Below are positions 31,925-39,331 of a stretch of DNA of 39,408 nucleotides, in pieces (the stretch's first letter is position 1; every line of letters starts with the position of its first letter). Made by a program: the position numbers and the translations under genes. A model generated the notes under the pieces. It saw only the letters and a list, made by a program, of their open reading frames with translations. It was not told where the DNA came from and did no database searches. The stretch lies in the NCBI GenBank assembly GCA_934635045.1, contig CAKTZA010000033.1, positions 1 through 39,408 of the forward strand, in the 5' to 3' direction. The stretch comes from an uncultured Kiritimatiellota bacterium (GTDB lineage: Bacteria > Verrucomicrobiota > Kiritimatiellia > RFP12 > UBA1067).

Positions 31925-33256
31925 ATGAAGTTCTATGGTCGAGAGGACGAAATCAAGTCGCTGCGGCGAGAGGACGAGCTGTCTCTGCGGACGGCTCGCT
32001 TTACGGTCGTTACCGGACGCAGGCGCATTGGCAAGACGGAGCTGATCAGCCAGGCGCTTGCGCGCACGGATGGAACCTACCTCTATCTTCTTCTTGTCCG
32101 GCAGGGCGAGAAGTCTCTTTGTGCGGCGCTTCAGCGGTCGATCGAGGAGCAGCTGGGGCCGAAGATTGCGATTTACGGAAAGGCCGAGCGGCTGATCGAC
32201 TTGATGAAAGTCGTCTTTGAGTTCGCCAAGGAGACGCGCCTGACGGTCGTGATTGACGAGTTTCAGGAGATGGACTACATCAACAGCGCGTTTTACGGTG
32301 ATTTGCAGGGGCTGTGGGATCGCGTTCACACGACTTACAAGATTCATCTGGTCGTGTCCGGGAGCGTCAACCGCATGATGAACAAGATCCTGTTCAGCTA
32401 TTCCGAACCGCTGTACGGAAGGTGCACCACGCACTTCAAGATCAGGCCGTTCCCCGTGTCGGTCCTCAAGCAGATTCTGCGCGATGCCCATCCGAAGTTC
32501 AAGGCGACGGATCTCCTCGACTTGTGGGCGATTACCGGCGGCGTTGCCAAGTACGTGAAATTGCTGATCGATGCGCGCGCCTACACGCGAACGAAAATGC
32601 TGGAAACGGTCTTCGCCCTGAATTCGCCGTTCTTTGACGAGGGCCGCGCAGCGCTTGTGCAGGAGTTCGGCCCAGTCCACGCCAACTATTTCTCGATCCT
32701 GAGTTCCATCGCGCTTGGCCATACGCGGCTGTCCGAGATCGAGCAGGATGCCGGCATGCAGGTGACGTCGTATCTTGGGAATCTGGAGAAGAACTACGAG
32801 CTTGTCAAGAAGGTGCTGCCGATCTTTGCCGCGCCGTCCGTCAAGAACTCGGCGTATCGGATCGAGGACATGTTCTTTCTGTTCTGGTTCCGCTACGTCT
32901 ACCGAAACCAGGACTACATCGAGCTTGGTCGGTATGAGGCGCTTCGGGCGAAGGTGGCCAAGGACTTCGATGCATTTTGCGGATTTGCGCTGGAAAGGTA
33001 TTTCTTCTGGAAATTTGTCGAGGAAGCCGGCTACACGCGCATGGGCGGATGGTGGGATCGGAAGGGCGAGAACGAGATTGACCTCGTGTGTGAAGACGAG
33101 CTGTCAAACCGTCTGGACATTTACGAGGTCAAGCGAGACCCCGCGCGGTATGATGCGCTGGCCTTGCGCAAGAAAGTGGACCGCTTCCTCGAAAAGAACC
33201 CGGAGAAGTCGTCGCGGCAGCTGTCGCTCCGCTGCCTTTCGCTGGAGGACATGTGA
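31925..33256 (+). CDS. AAA ATPase, archaeal-ATPase/DUF234 type, with PD-(D/E)XK signature (4)
   Basis: A 443-residue ATPase of a related but distinct branch. Walker A is GRRRIGKT (K37) and Walker B is TVVIDEFQE (near residue 105). The middle block is LDLWAITGGVAKYVK. The C-terminus carries FWFRYVYRNQ and then a nuclease-like signature NEIDLV (D386) and YEVKRD (E401, K403), as in DUF234. Unlike copies 2 and 3 it has a normal leader with a strong GGAGGAG before the ATG at 31925. An upstream GTG (31916) is rejected. It sits between the glycan-enzyme operon and a GntR regulator with no evident functional tie. Role unknown. Confidence 0.8.
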   Translation: MKFYGREDEIKSLRREDELSLRTARFTVVTGRRRIGKTELISQALARTDGTYLYLLLVRQGEKSLCAALQRSIEEQLGPKIAIYGKAERLIDLMKVVFEFAKETRLTVVIDEFQEMDYINSAFYGDLQGLWDRVHTTYKIHLVVSGSVNRMMNKILFSYSEPLYGRCTTHFKIRPFPVSVLKQILRDAHPKFKATDLLDLWAITGGVAKYVKLLIDARAYTRTKMLETVFALNSPFFDEGRAALVQEFGPVHANYFSILSSIALGHTRLSEIEQDAGMQVTSYLGNLEKNYELVKKVLPIFAAPSVKNSAYRIEDMFFLFWFRYVYRNQDYIELGRYEALRAKVAKDFDAFCGFALERYFFWKFVEEAGYTRMGGWWDRKGENEIDLVCEDELSNRLDIYEVKRDPARYDALALRKKVDRFLEKNPEKSSRQLSLRCLSLEDM

Positions 33257-33302
33257 GTCTTTATTGAAAGTTAACCGATTAGGTGTGCGCGGGCGCCCCC
33301 TT

Positions 33303-33313
33303 TGGTGTATAAT
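33303..33313 (+). promoter_or_regulatory. Promoter of GntR-LacI regulator
   Basis: TGGTGTATAAT: the -10 box is 33308-33313. No convincing -35. The transcript start would be about 33320, three bases before the ATG at 33323, so the mRNA is nearly leaderless. Confidence 0.55.
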
Positions 33314-33322
33314 ATCCACATC

Positions 33323-34432
33323 ATGGGGAAGCCAGTTGTCTATCTCTCGAAAGTCCGTGAGCTGCGCGAGGCGATTCGCGGCGGCGCGTATGCGGATGGC
33401 GTGTTCCTGAGCGAGGCTCAGGTCATGCGCAAGTTCGGCGTCGGACGCCAGACCGCCGTGCGCATCCTCAACGAGCTGGTGAAGGACGGGCTGATTGTCC
33501 GCCGTCGCGGCGCGGGCACGTTCCTTTCGCGGCTCGGCCGCCGTACGACCGGGCGGCTCGGCCTTATCATCCACGGGAGCGACTACTGTGAGTTGTTCGC
33601 GCCCGTCGCGAAGCGGATCTCGCAGGTCTGCCAGTCGTGCGGCTACAGCCTGATGTTCGGCGACGTGTCCTCGCTCGGCACGGTGGGCCGCGCCCAGCGG
33701 GTTCTGCAGCTCGTCGACAAGTTCCTGTCGGACGGTGTGGACGGCGTCATCCTTCAGCCGATCGAGCTGGTGCCGAATGCGGCGGAGATCAACGACAAGA
33801 TAGCCCGCCGCCTCACAGAGGCAAAGACGCCTCTCGTGCTGTTGGACAGCGACATCGCGCGGCCTCCGGCGCGGAGCTCTTACGATCTTGTTTCGGTCGA
33901 TCACTTGGCCGTTGGACGTCGCCTTGCACAGCATTTGCGCGCGACGGGGGCACGGCGTGTCGTCTACCTGACGCAGAGGAATCGTGCGCCATGCGTTCTG
34001 GAACGGCAGACGGGCGTGGCGTTGGGCTGCGCGGGCCTGCCGTTGCCGGGCAAGGCGGTCTTTGCCGAGCCGGACGACTTCGCGGCGGTTCGTCGGATGC
34101 TGAAGCGAGACCGACCGGACGCCATCGCCTGCTACAACGACCGTCAGGCGGCCCTGCTCCTGCAGACGCTGGCACGGCTCGGCCTACGTGTGCCACAGGA
34201 TGTCCGCGTTGCCGGATTCGACGACGTGCAGTGTGCGCGACTGACGATCCCTCCGCTGACGACGATGCGCCAGCCGTGCGAGGCGATTGGCTCGACGGTC
34301 GTCAAGCTGCTGATTGAACGTATCAAAGACCAAACGCGGCCGGCACGAACCGTTCTGCTGGATTCGCCGCTGGTCGTGAGAGAATCGACGTGCAATCCCC
34401 AAAAGGGCAAAGGAAAAGGCAAAAGAGAATGA
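33323..34432 (+). CDS. GntR-HTH / LacI-sensor transcription regulator
   Basis: A 369-residue one-component regulator. The N-terminal 70 residues are a winged helix of the GntR type (SEAQVMRKFGVGRQTAVRILN, then LVKDGLIVRRRGAGTFL). The rest is a type I periplasmic-binding-like sensor as in LacI/GalR (GVDGVILQPIEL, DLVSVDHLAVGRRLAQHL, PDAIACYNDRQAALLLQTL, VPQDVRVAGFDDVQ). This AraR-like layout senses sugars. Seven upstream in-frame codons overlap the -10 box, so ATG 33323 is chosen. The stop overlaps the next gene's start as ATGA, so the regulator and an outer-membrane-type protein are made together. Targets are likely the oxidoreductase and esterase genes that follow. Confidence 0.85.
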   Translation: MGKPVVYLSKVRELREAIRGGAYADGVFLSEAQVMRKFGVGRQTAVRILNELVKDGLIVRRRGAGTFLSRLGRRTTGRLGLIIHGSDYCELFAPVAKRISQVCQSCGYSLMFGDVSSLGTVGRAQRVLQLVDKFLSDGVDGVILQPIELVPNAAEINDKIARRLTEAKTPLVLLDSDIARPPARSSYDLVSVDHLAVGRRLAQHLRATGARRVVYLTQRNRAPCVLERQTGVALGCAGLPLPGKAVFAEPDDFAAVRRMLKRDRPDAIACYNDRQAALLLQTLARLGLRVPQDVRVAGFDDVQCARLTIPPLTTMRQPCEAIGSTVVKLLIERIKDQTRPARTVLLDSPLVVRESTCNPQKGKGKGKRE

Positions 34433-35268
34433 TGAAAACCGTTTGGATCTCACTTGGAACGCTGTGCGTCGCGTCGGTCGCGGGTGCGGCGGACGATGGG
34501 GCGAAGGCGATGCTTTCGCGCGTCCATGCGAAGGCCGAGGCGGATGTCGAGACGGCCTACTGGGCGCGCGGCGCGATCGTGGACAGGAACCCGTTCTCGG
34601 CGCAGTCCGTCGACCTCTCGGCCGACCTCTCGCCGTTCGGCTACGTCGGCGGCTACGCCTGGAGCGTGTCGTCGATGTTGCGCGACGGGCAGTCGGCGAC
34701 GCGGCGCAACGCCTACAACGAGGTCGACTACGGCGTGTACTATGGCTACGCACTGGCGCTCGCCGACGGATGGGCGCTCGACTCGACGGTCGCGAAGAAG
34801 TGGGTCACGCTGCCGGGGTATCGTCCGCACGCCCACACGATCTCGGAGTGGAACGTCTCGCAGGCCCTGCGCAATCCGTATGCTACGCCATACTACCTGC
34901 TGCGCCGGGCGGTGGACGGGCAGGAGTGGTGCTACTGGGATGTCGGCCTCGAGCGCAGCTGGCTACTTCTCGACCGGCTGACGCTGACGGCGCGCGTGTT
35001 CGGCGAGCTGGGCGACGCGCGGCACTTCCGGGCGCAGTACGGCGCGAACCCGAACGCGGCGGACGGCCGCTATTCGCACGGGCTGATGGCGCTCAACCTC
35101 CTGCTGCGCCTCGACTACGCCGTGACGGACTGGCTGTCCGTCTTCGCGTTCGTGCACCAGTTCGACGTGGTTGCGTCCGACGCGCGCGACGCGCTCGACG
35201 CCTCGTCCGCGCCCGAGTCGATCAAGGACCTGACGATCGGCGGCGTCGGACTGACGTTCAAGTTCTGA
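34429..35268 (+). CDS. Putative outer-membrane beta-barrel protein
   Basis: A 279-residue protein with a signal sequence (MMKTVWISLGTLCVASVAGAAD) and alternating aromatic-rich segments (VETAYWARGAI, VGGYAWSVSSML, VDYGVYYGYALAL, RLTLTARVFGEL, VTDWLSVFAFVHQF). It ends in a final phenylalanine (GGVGLTFKF), the usual mark of an outer-membrane barrel. I do not recognise a specific family. The ATG at 34429 overlaps the regulator's stop (ATGA), and a second ATG follows at 34432. Since it is co-translated with a sugar-type regulator, it could be a porin or surface factor for the same substrate. Confidence 0.6.
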   Translation: MMKTVWISLGTLCVASVAGAADDGAKAMLSRVHAKAEADVETAYWARGAIVDRNPFSAQSVDLSADLSPFGYVGGYAWSVSSMLRDGQSATRRNAYNEVDYGVYYGYALALADGWALDSTVAKKWVTLPGYRPHAHTISEWNVSQALRNPYATPYYLLRRAVDGQEWCYWDVGLERSWLLLDRLTLTARVFGELGDARHFRAQYGANPNAADGRYSHGLMALNLLLRLDYAVTDWLSVFAFVHQFDVVASDARDALDASSAPESIKDLTIGGVGLTFKF

Positions 35269-35269
35269 G

Positions 35270-35297
35270 TTGCTCAACCTCCGTGTGTGGTTAAGAT
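35270..35297 (+). promoter_or_regulatory. Possible promoter of FAD oxidoreductase
   Basis: TTGCTC (35270-35275), a 16-bp spacer, TAAGAT (35292-35297) after TGTGGT. Weak. The gene may instead be read through from upstream. Confidence 0.25.
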
Positions 35298-35318
35298 TTT
35301 TACAAAGGAAATATGTCG

Positions 35319-38132
35319 ATGAACATTCTGCTGTTAGCCGCGACGATCTTACTCGAATGCGAAAGTTTCGACAATCTTGGGGGATGGACGGTCGAAACGC
35401 AGTCCATCCGCCAGGAGGGGTCGAGCTACCTGATGGCCCACGGCTATGGCGTGCCGGTTGCGGACGCCGAAACGTCGATCCGGGTTCCCGAAGACGGCAC
35501 CTACGCCGTCTGGGCGCGGACGCGCAACTGGAACGCGCCCTGGACGGGCGGCGCGGCCGGCCGCTTCCAGGTCGTCCTGCGCGGGGCGGGGACACCTGCG
35601 TGGACGAGTGCGGAACTGGGGACGGAAGGGGCGGACTGGCATTGGCAGCGGGCCGGGGTGGCGACGCTTAAGGAGGGGGCCTGCCGTGTCGCCCTCCACG
35701 ACCGCACGGGGTTCAACGGACGCTGCGACGCCCTCTTCCTCGCCTCCGCCGGGGAAGAACCGCCCGCGCACACGCCTGTCGGCGCTGTCCGCGACGATCC
35801 GAAGGAATGGGGGCTCGTCGTCGTGGGCGGCGGCTTTGCGGGCTGCTGTACGGTGCTCGCCGCCGCGCGCGAGGGCGTGCCGACCCTCCTGTTGCAGGAC
35901 CGCGAGGTGCTGGGCGGCTGCAATTCGAGCGAGGTGCGCGTGGGCCTCGGCGGACGCATCCACGCCGGACCCTACCCGAAGCTGGGCGAGGTCGTCGCCG
36001 AGATTCAGCCGCTCTTCGGCGGGGGGCGTCCGCTCGACAAGCGCTTCTACGAGGACGACCGCAAGGACACGGCCTTCCTCATCCCCACGCTCTGGCGCGG
36101 CGTCGCCGGCGTCGCCCCCGAACGCCGTTATCGCCAGCACGTGTTCGCCGTGGAGATGGATCCCGTGCAGACGAACCGCATCGCCGCCGTCCTCGCTCGC
36201 GACACGCGCTCTGGCGTGGTGACGCGCGTCAGGGCGCGGCTCTTCTGCGACGCAACGGGTGACGCCATCGTCTCGCGCCTCGCTGGCTGCGAGACGATGT
36301 ACGGGCGCGAGGCGCGGGCGCGCTTCAACGAGATCAGCGCCCCCGTCGTCGCCGACCGCCGCGTGATGGGCATGAGCGTGCAATGGCTGACCGAGAGGAG
36401 GAACGAGAAGGTGCCGTTCCCGGATATCTCGGACTGGACGTTGCCGATCGACGAGACGACGGGCTACTACCAGACGTCCGGCTCGTGGGAACAGGAGTCC
36501 GGCTTTGAACGTGACATGGCGGACGAGACGGAGCGCATCCGTGACTACGCGCTCCTTGCGATCTTCTCGAACTGGCACTGGCTCAAGAACCGTTCCGCCC
36601 GCCGCGCGAACTACGCCAACGTCGCGTTCTCGTGGATCTCCCCCATCGGCGGCAAGCGCGAGAGCCACCGCACCGTGGGCGCGTACGTGTTGAACCAGAA
36701 CGACCTCGAAAACCACGTCGCCCACCCCGACGGCACGGCGGCGGTGACGTGGGACATCGACCTCCACTTCCCCGACCCGGAGAACGCGCGGAAGTTCAAG
36801 GAGCCGTTCCGCAGCGCGGCCTACCATCGCGGCTTCGGCGCGGACTACCCGGTGCCCTACCGCTGCCTCTACGCCCGCGACTGCCGGAACCTCTTCCTCG
36901 CCGGGCGCGACATCAGCTGCTCGCACGTCGCGTTCGCCGCCGTGCGCGTCCAGCGCACGCTTGGTATGCTGGGCGAGGTCGTGGGCCTCGCGGCGGGCAT
37001 CTGCCACCGCCGCGCGTGCCTGCCGGCGGACGTCTCCGCGACGGGGCTCGACGAGCTGAAGGCCGCGATGGCGCGCGGCGTCACGCCGCTCCCGCAGTTC
37101 CACGGCTACCACAACGGCATGGGCGAGAAGTACGACTTCAACCGACGCGGCTGGGCGCACGTCTATCCCGAAGGGCGCACGAACAATCTGCCGGACGCCC
37201 TCGCGGCGGACATCCGGGGGCTGGGCTTCATCCACCGCAACGAACACCCCGCGCTCGCAGACCGGCGGCGCCGCCTCGTCCTCGTGGACGAATCGCGCGC
37301 ACGCCTCCACTACTACGATTCGGCCGATCCGTCCGCTGGATTTGCCGTTCCGATCCGCAAGCCCGGCTGGGACCTGAAGGCCGTAGGCGGCACGCGCTAC
37401 CGCACCGTCTGCCGGGGCGGCTTCCAGGTCACGGACCTCGCGGCGCGGAAGGTCGTCGACACCTTCGACTTCCCGATCTTCCGTTCCGCCGAGCCGACCG
37501 CCTGCTGCGACCTCCCGGACGGCGGGTTCGTGTTCTCGGTCAACCCCGTCGGCCCCGACAAGGGGAAGGCCATCCACTTCTGCGTCTTCTCGCCGGATCG
37601 TAAGATGACGCGCATCATCCGTCTGCGCGGATTCGTGAACGCGCGTTCCTTTGCGCCCGGGCGGGACGGCGAATGGCTCGTCGCGCACGAGCACGGCTTT
37701 GCGCGCGTGCGCTTCCCGGCGGAGGGACGGGACGTCGCGGCGATCCTCGTGAAGGACTACCCGCAGCCGGCCGGCCGCAACTCCTTCGACGTGCGCCCCG
37801 CCGCGCACGGGACGGGCTTCTGGACGACGACGGGCTACGGCGCGGAGCTGCTGCGCGTCGCGGCGGACGGGACGGTCGTCCGGCGCATCCGCGCCGAACA
37901 GGGCGGCAAGGCGAACTTCTTTTATGCCCAGCTCACGGAGCGCGCGGACGGCAACGTCTACGTGGCGAACTGGACGGGGCATGGCGCCGAGGACTCCTAC
38001 CGGGGTTGGCAGGTCATCGAGTTCGCGCCGTCCGGCGAGGTCGTCTGGCGGCTCGATTCGCCAGAGCGGTTCGGTTCCATTTCGGGCGTCCTGGAGATTG
38101 AGGGAGAACGTATGAGGGTCAGACATGAGTGA
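35319..38132 (+). CDS. FAD-dependent oxidoreductase with binding and propeller domains
   Basis: A 937-residue multidomain protein. After a short hydrophobic N-terminus (MNILLLAATILLE), a beta-sandwich region (about 10-150, GTYAVWARTRNWNAPW) resembles carbohydrate-binding or golvesin-like domains. An FAD_oxidored-type domain follows (about 165-590): VVGGGFAGCCTVLAA, GGCNSSEVRVGLGG, ARDCRNLFLAGRD. The last third (about 620-937) is probably a beta-propeller. The family is widespread in Planctomycetes and Lentisphaerae with unclear activity, perhaps sugar oxidation. ATG 35319 has AAAGGAA at ideal spacing. ATG 35313 is only about three bases from it. It sits between an outer-membrane protein and an SGNH esterase. 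Confidence 0.75.
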   Translation: MNILLLAATILLECESFDNLGGWTVETQSIRQEGSSYLMAHGYGVPVADAETSIRVPEDGTYAVWARTRNWNAPWTGGAAGRFQVVLRGAGTPAWTSAELGTEGADWHWQRAGVATLKEGACRVALHDRTGFNGRCDALFLASAGEEPPAHTPVGAVRDDPKEWGLVVVGGGFAGCCTVLAAAREGVPTLLLQDREVLGGCNSSEVRVGLGGRIHAGPYPKLGEVVAEIQPLFGGGRPLDKRFYEDDRKDTAFLIPTLWRGVAGVAPERRYRQHVFAVEMDPVQTNRIAAVLARDTRSGVVTRVRARLFCDATGDAIVSRLAGCETMYGREARARFNEISAPVVADRRVMGMSVQWLTERRNEKVPFPDISDWTLPIDETTGYYQTSGSWEQESGFERDMADETERIRDYALLAIFSNWHWLKNRSARRANYANVAFSWISPIGGKRESHRTVGAYVLNQNDLENHVAHPDGTAAVTWDIDLHFPDPENARKFKEPFRSAAYHRGFGADYPVPYRCLYARDCRNLFLAGRDISCSHVAFAAVRVQRTLGMLGEVVGLAAGICHRRACLPADVSATGLDELKAAMARGVTPLPQFHGYHNGMGEKYDFNRRGWAHVYPEGRTNNLPDALAADIRGLGFIHRNEHPALADRRRRLVLVDESRARLHYYDSADPSAGFAVPIRKPGWDLKAVGGTRYRTVCRGGFQVTDLAARKVVDTFDFPIFRSAEPTACCDLPDGGFVFSVNPVGPDKGKAIHFCVFSPDRKMTRIIRLRGFVNARSFAPGRDGEWLVAHEHGFARVRFPAEGRDVAAILVKDYPQPAGRNSFDVRPAAHGTGFWTTTGYGAELLRVAADGTVVRRIRAEQGGKANFFYAQLTERADGNVYVANWTGHGAEDSYRGWQVIEFAPSGEVVWRLDSPERFGSISGVLEIEGERMRVRHE

Positions 38133-38142
38133 TACAGTCTGA

Positions 38143-38247
38143 ATGATACAGTTCCGCGCGCACGGCGAGTTCTCGGCCATCAACTGGGCGAAGGGCGCGG
38201 GCGGCTGGATGCGAGACGCGATCGCCGTCCCCTGCGGAAAATTCTAA
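38143..38247 (+). pseudogene. Short open frame, possible gene remnant
   Basis: A 34-codon frame (MIQFRAHGEF..., ending PCGKF) with protein-like, GC-rich codons and no ribosome-binding site. The 8-base word TGATACAG occurs at 38130-38137 and 38144-38151, bracketing the junction with the previous gene's end. It may be the tail of a deleted gene. It could also be chance. Confidence 0.3.
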
Positions 38248-38317
38248 TGCCTGTCGCGTACGGGGAGTGTGGCGGCGTTGGGGATTGATTATAAGAAATG
38301 TGGGGGCGGAAATTTGA

Positions 38318-38323
38318 TATAAT
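38318..38323 (+). promoter_or_regulatory. Leaderless -10 promoter of SGNH esterase
   Basis: TATAAT inside TTTGATATAATGTGCGGC, seven bases before the ATG at 38331. Predicted transcript start is at about 38330. No -35 is seen at normal spacing. Confidence 0.65.
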
Positions 38324-38330
38324 GTGCGGC

Positions 38331-39167
38331 ATGAAGCGAAAGATGAAAACGAGCGTGGCAGTTGCCGTTGCGGTGGCATGGGCGGTTGGCGGCGCGGTTG
38401 CGGCGTCCGAAAACCCGATGGCGGACGAATCCCTTTCCTGGAAAGGGAAGTCGGTCGTCTTCCTCGGCGATTCGATCACCGACAAGTGCCATGTCGGCTG
38501 CGAGACGAACTACTGGGGCTTTCTCTCCGCGCGCATGGGCTTCTCGGCGCACGTCTACGGCAAGAACGGCTGGCAGACGGACGGAATTCCGAAACAGGTC
38601 GCCTGTGCCCATGCCGACCTGGACGAGGACGTGGACGCCGTCTTCATGCTGATCGGCACGAACGACTACAACGCGGGCGTCCCGCTCGGCGAGGCGTATG
38701 TGCAATCGACGGAAGTCGTGAACAGGAACGGACAGCCGGTCGAGCTGAAGAAGCGCGAGCCGTCGTTCGACACGGCGACGTTCTGCGGACGCCTCAATGT
38801 CGCGCTGCGGACGATCAAGACGACGTACCCCCGGACGCAGGTCGTCGTGATGACGCCGCTCCATCGCGGCTTTGCCGAGTTCGGCCCGAAGAACGTCCAG
38901 CCGGACGAACGCTATGCGAACGCGCGGGGGCTTTTCATCGACGACTACGTGCGGTGTGTCCGCGAGGCGGCCGCGCGCTGGAGCTCGCCCGTCATTGACC
39001 TCTATGCCGAGGCGGGGCTACTGCCGAACGAACCGGTCTACGCCGCCTGTTTCGCGCGCGGCGGAAAGGGCGATTCGCTTCACCCGTCGACCCTCGGACA
39101 CGAACGCCTTGCGCGCGTCATCGCGGCGCGTCTGGCGTCCCTTCCGCCGACGTTCCGGTCGCGTTGA
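38331..39167 (+). CDS. Secreted SGNH/GDSL hydrolase
   Basis: A 278-residue esterase with a signal peptide (MKRKMKTSVAVAVAVAWAVGG). SGNH blocks are all present: FLGDSITDK (Ser), an N-containing GTND block in LIGTNDYNAG, and DSLHPSTLGH (Asp/His) near the end. Members deacetylate sugars or cleave lipids, so an accessory deacetylase for plant or mucin glycans is plausible, as in the CE7-GH26-SGNH protein at 25014. An open frame extends to 38298, but that region contains the promoter, and the ATG at 38331 is only seven bases after the -10. The mRNA would be leaderless, unusual for a secreted protein gene. Confidence 0.85.
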   Translation: MKRKMKTSVAVAVAVAWAVGGAVAASENPMADESLSWKGKSVVFLGDSITDKCHVGCETNYWGFLSARMGFSAHVYGKNGWQTDGIPKQVACAHADLDEDVDAVFMLIGTNDYNAGVPLGEAYVQSTEVVNRNGQPVELKKREPSFDTATFCGRLNVALRTIKTTYPRTQVVVMTPLHRGFAEFGPKNVQPDERYANARGLFIDDYVRCVREAAARWSSPVIDLYAEAGLLPNEPVYAACFARGGKGDSLHPSTLGHERLARVIAARLASLPPTFRSR

Positions 39168-39200
39168 CAAGGCCCTTAGTGGTAAGTGCAAACCCTCGGA

Positions 39201-39235
39201 CACGGAATCCGTGGGGACAGGTCCCCGTTATTTTG
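39201..39235 (+). terminator. Hairpin terminator after SGNH gene
   Basis: CACGGA-A-TCCGTG (39201-39213) and GGGGAC-AG-GTCCCC (39213-39226), followed by GTTATTTT. The second is a GGGGACAG-family hairpin like that at 17225-17258. It is terminator-like but may also be a dispersed repeat. Confidence 0.5.
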
Positions 39236-39283
39236 ACCGTGAAAAAAGTTGACATGTCTTTTGTGTCAGAGGGGTCTGTTTTG

Positions 39284-39292
39284 TGGTATACT
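39284..39292 (+). promoter_or_regulatory. Extended -10 promoter of truncated gene
   Basis: TGGTATACT followed by GTGCGC. A TTGACA at 39249-39254 is 32 bp upstream, too far to pair with it. The leader is about 33 nt. Confidence 0.6.
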
Positions 39293-39331
39293 GTGCGCAT
39301 CCAAAACAAGGAATCTAAAACGAGGTCTATT

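Noticed and set aside
39249..39254. TTGACA as the -35 of the last promoter
   Set aside because: It is 32 bp from the TATACT box, too far to pair.
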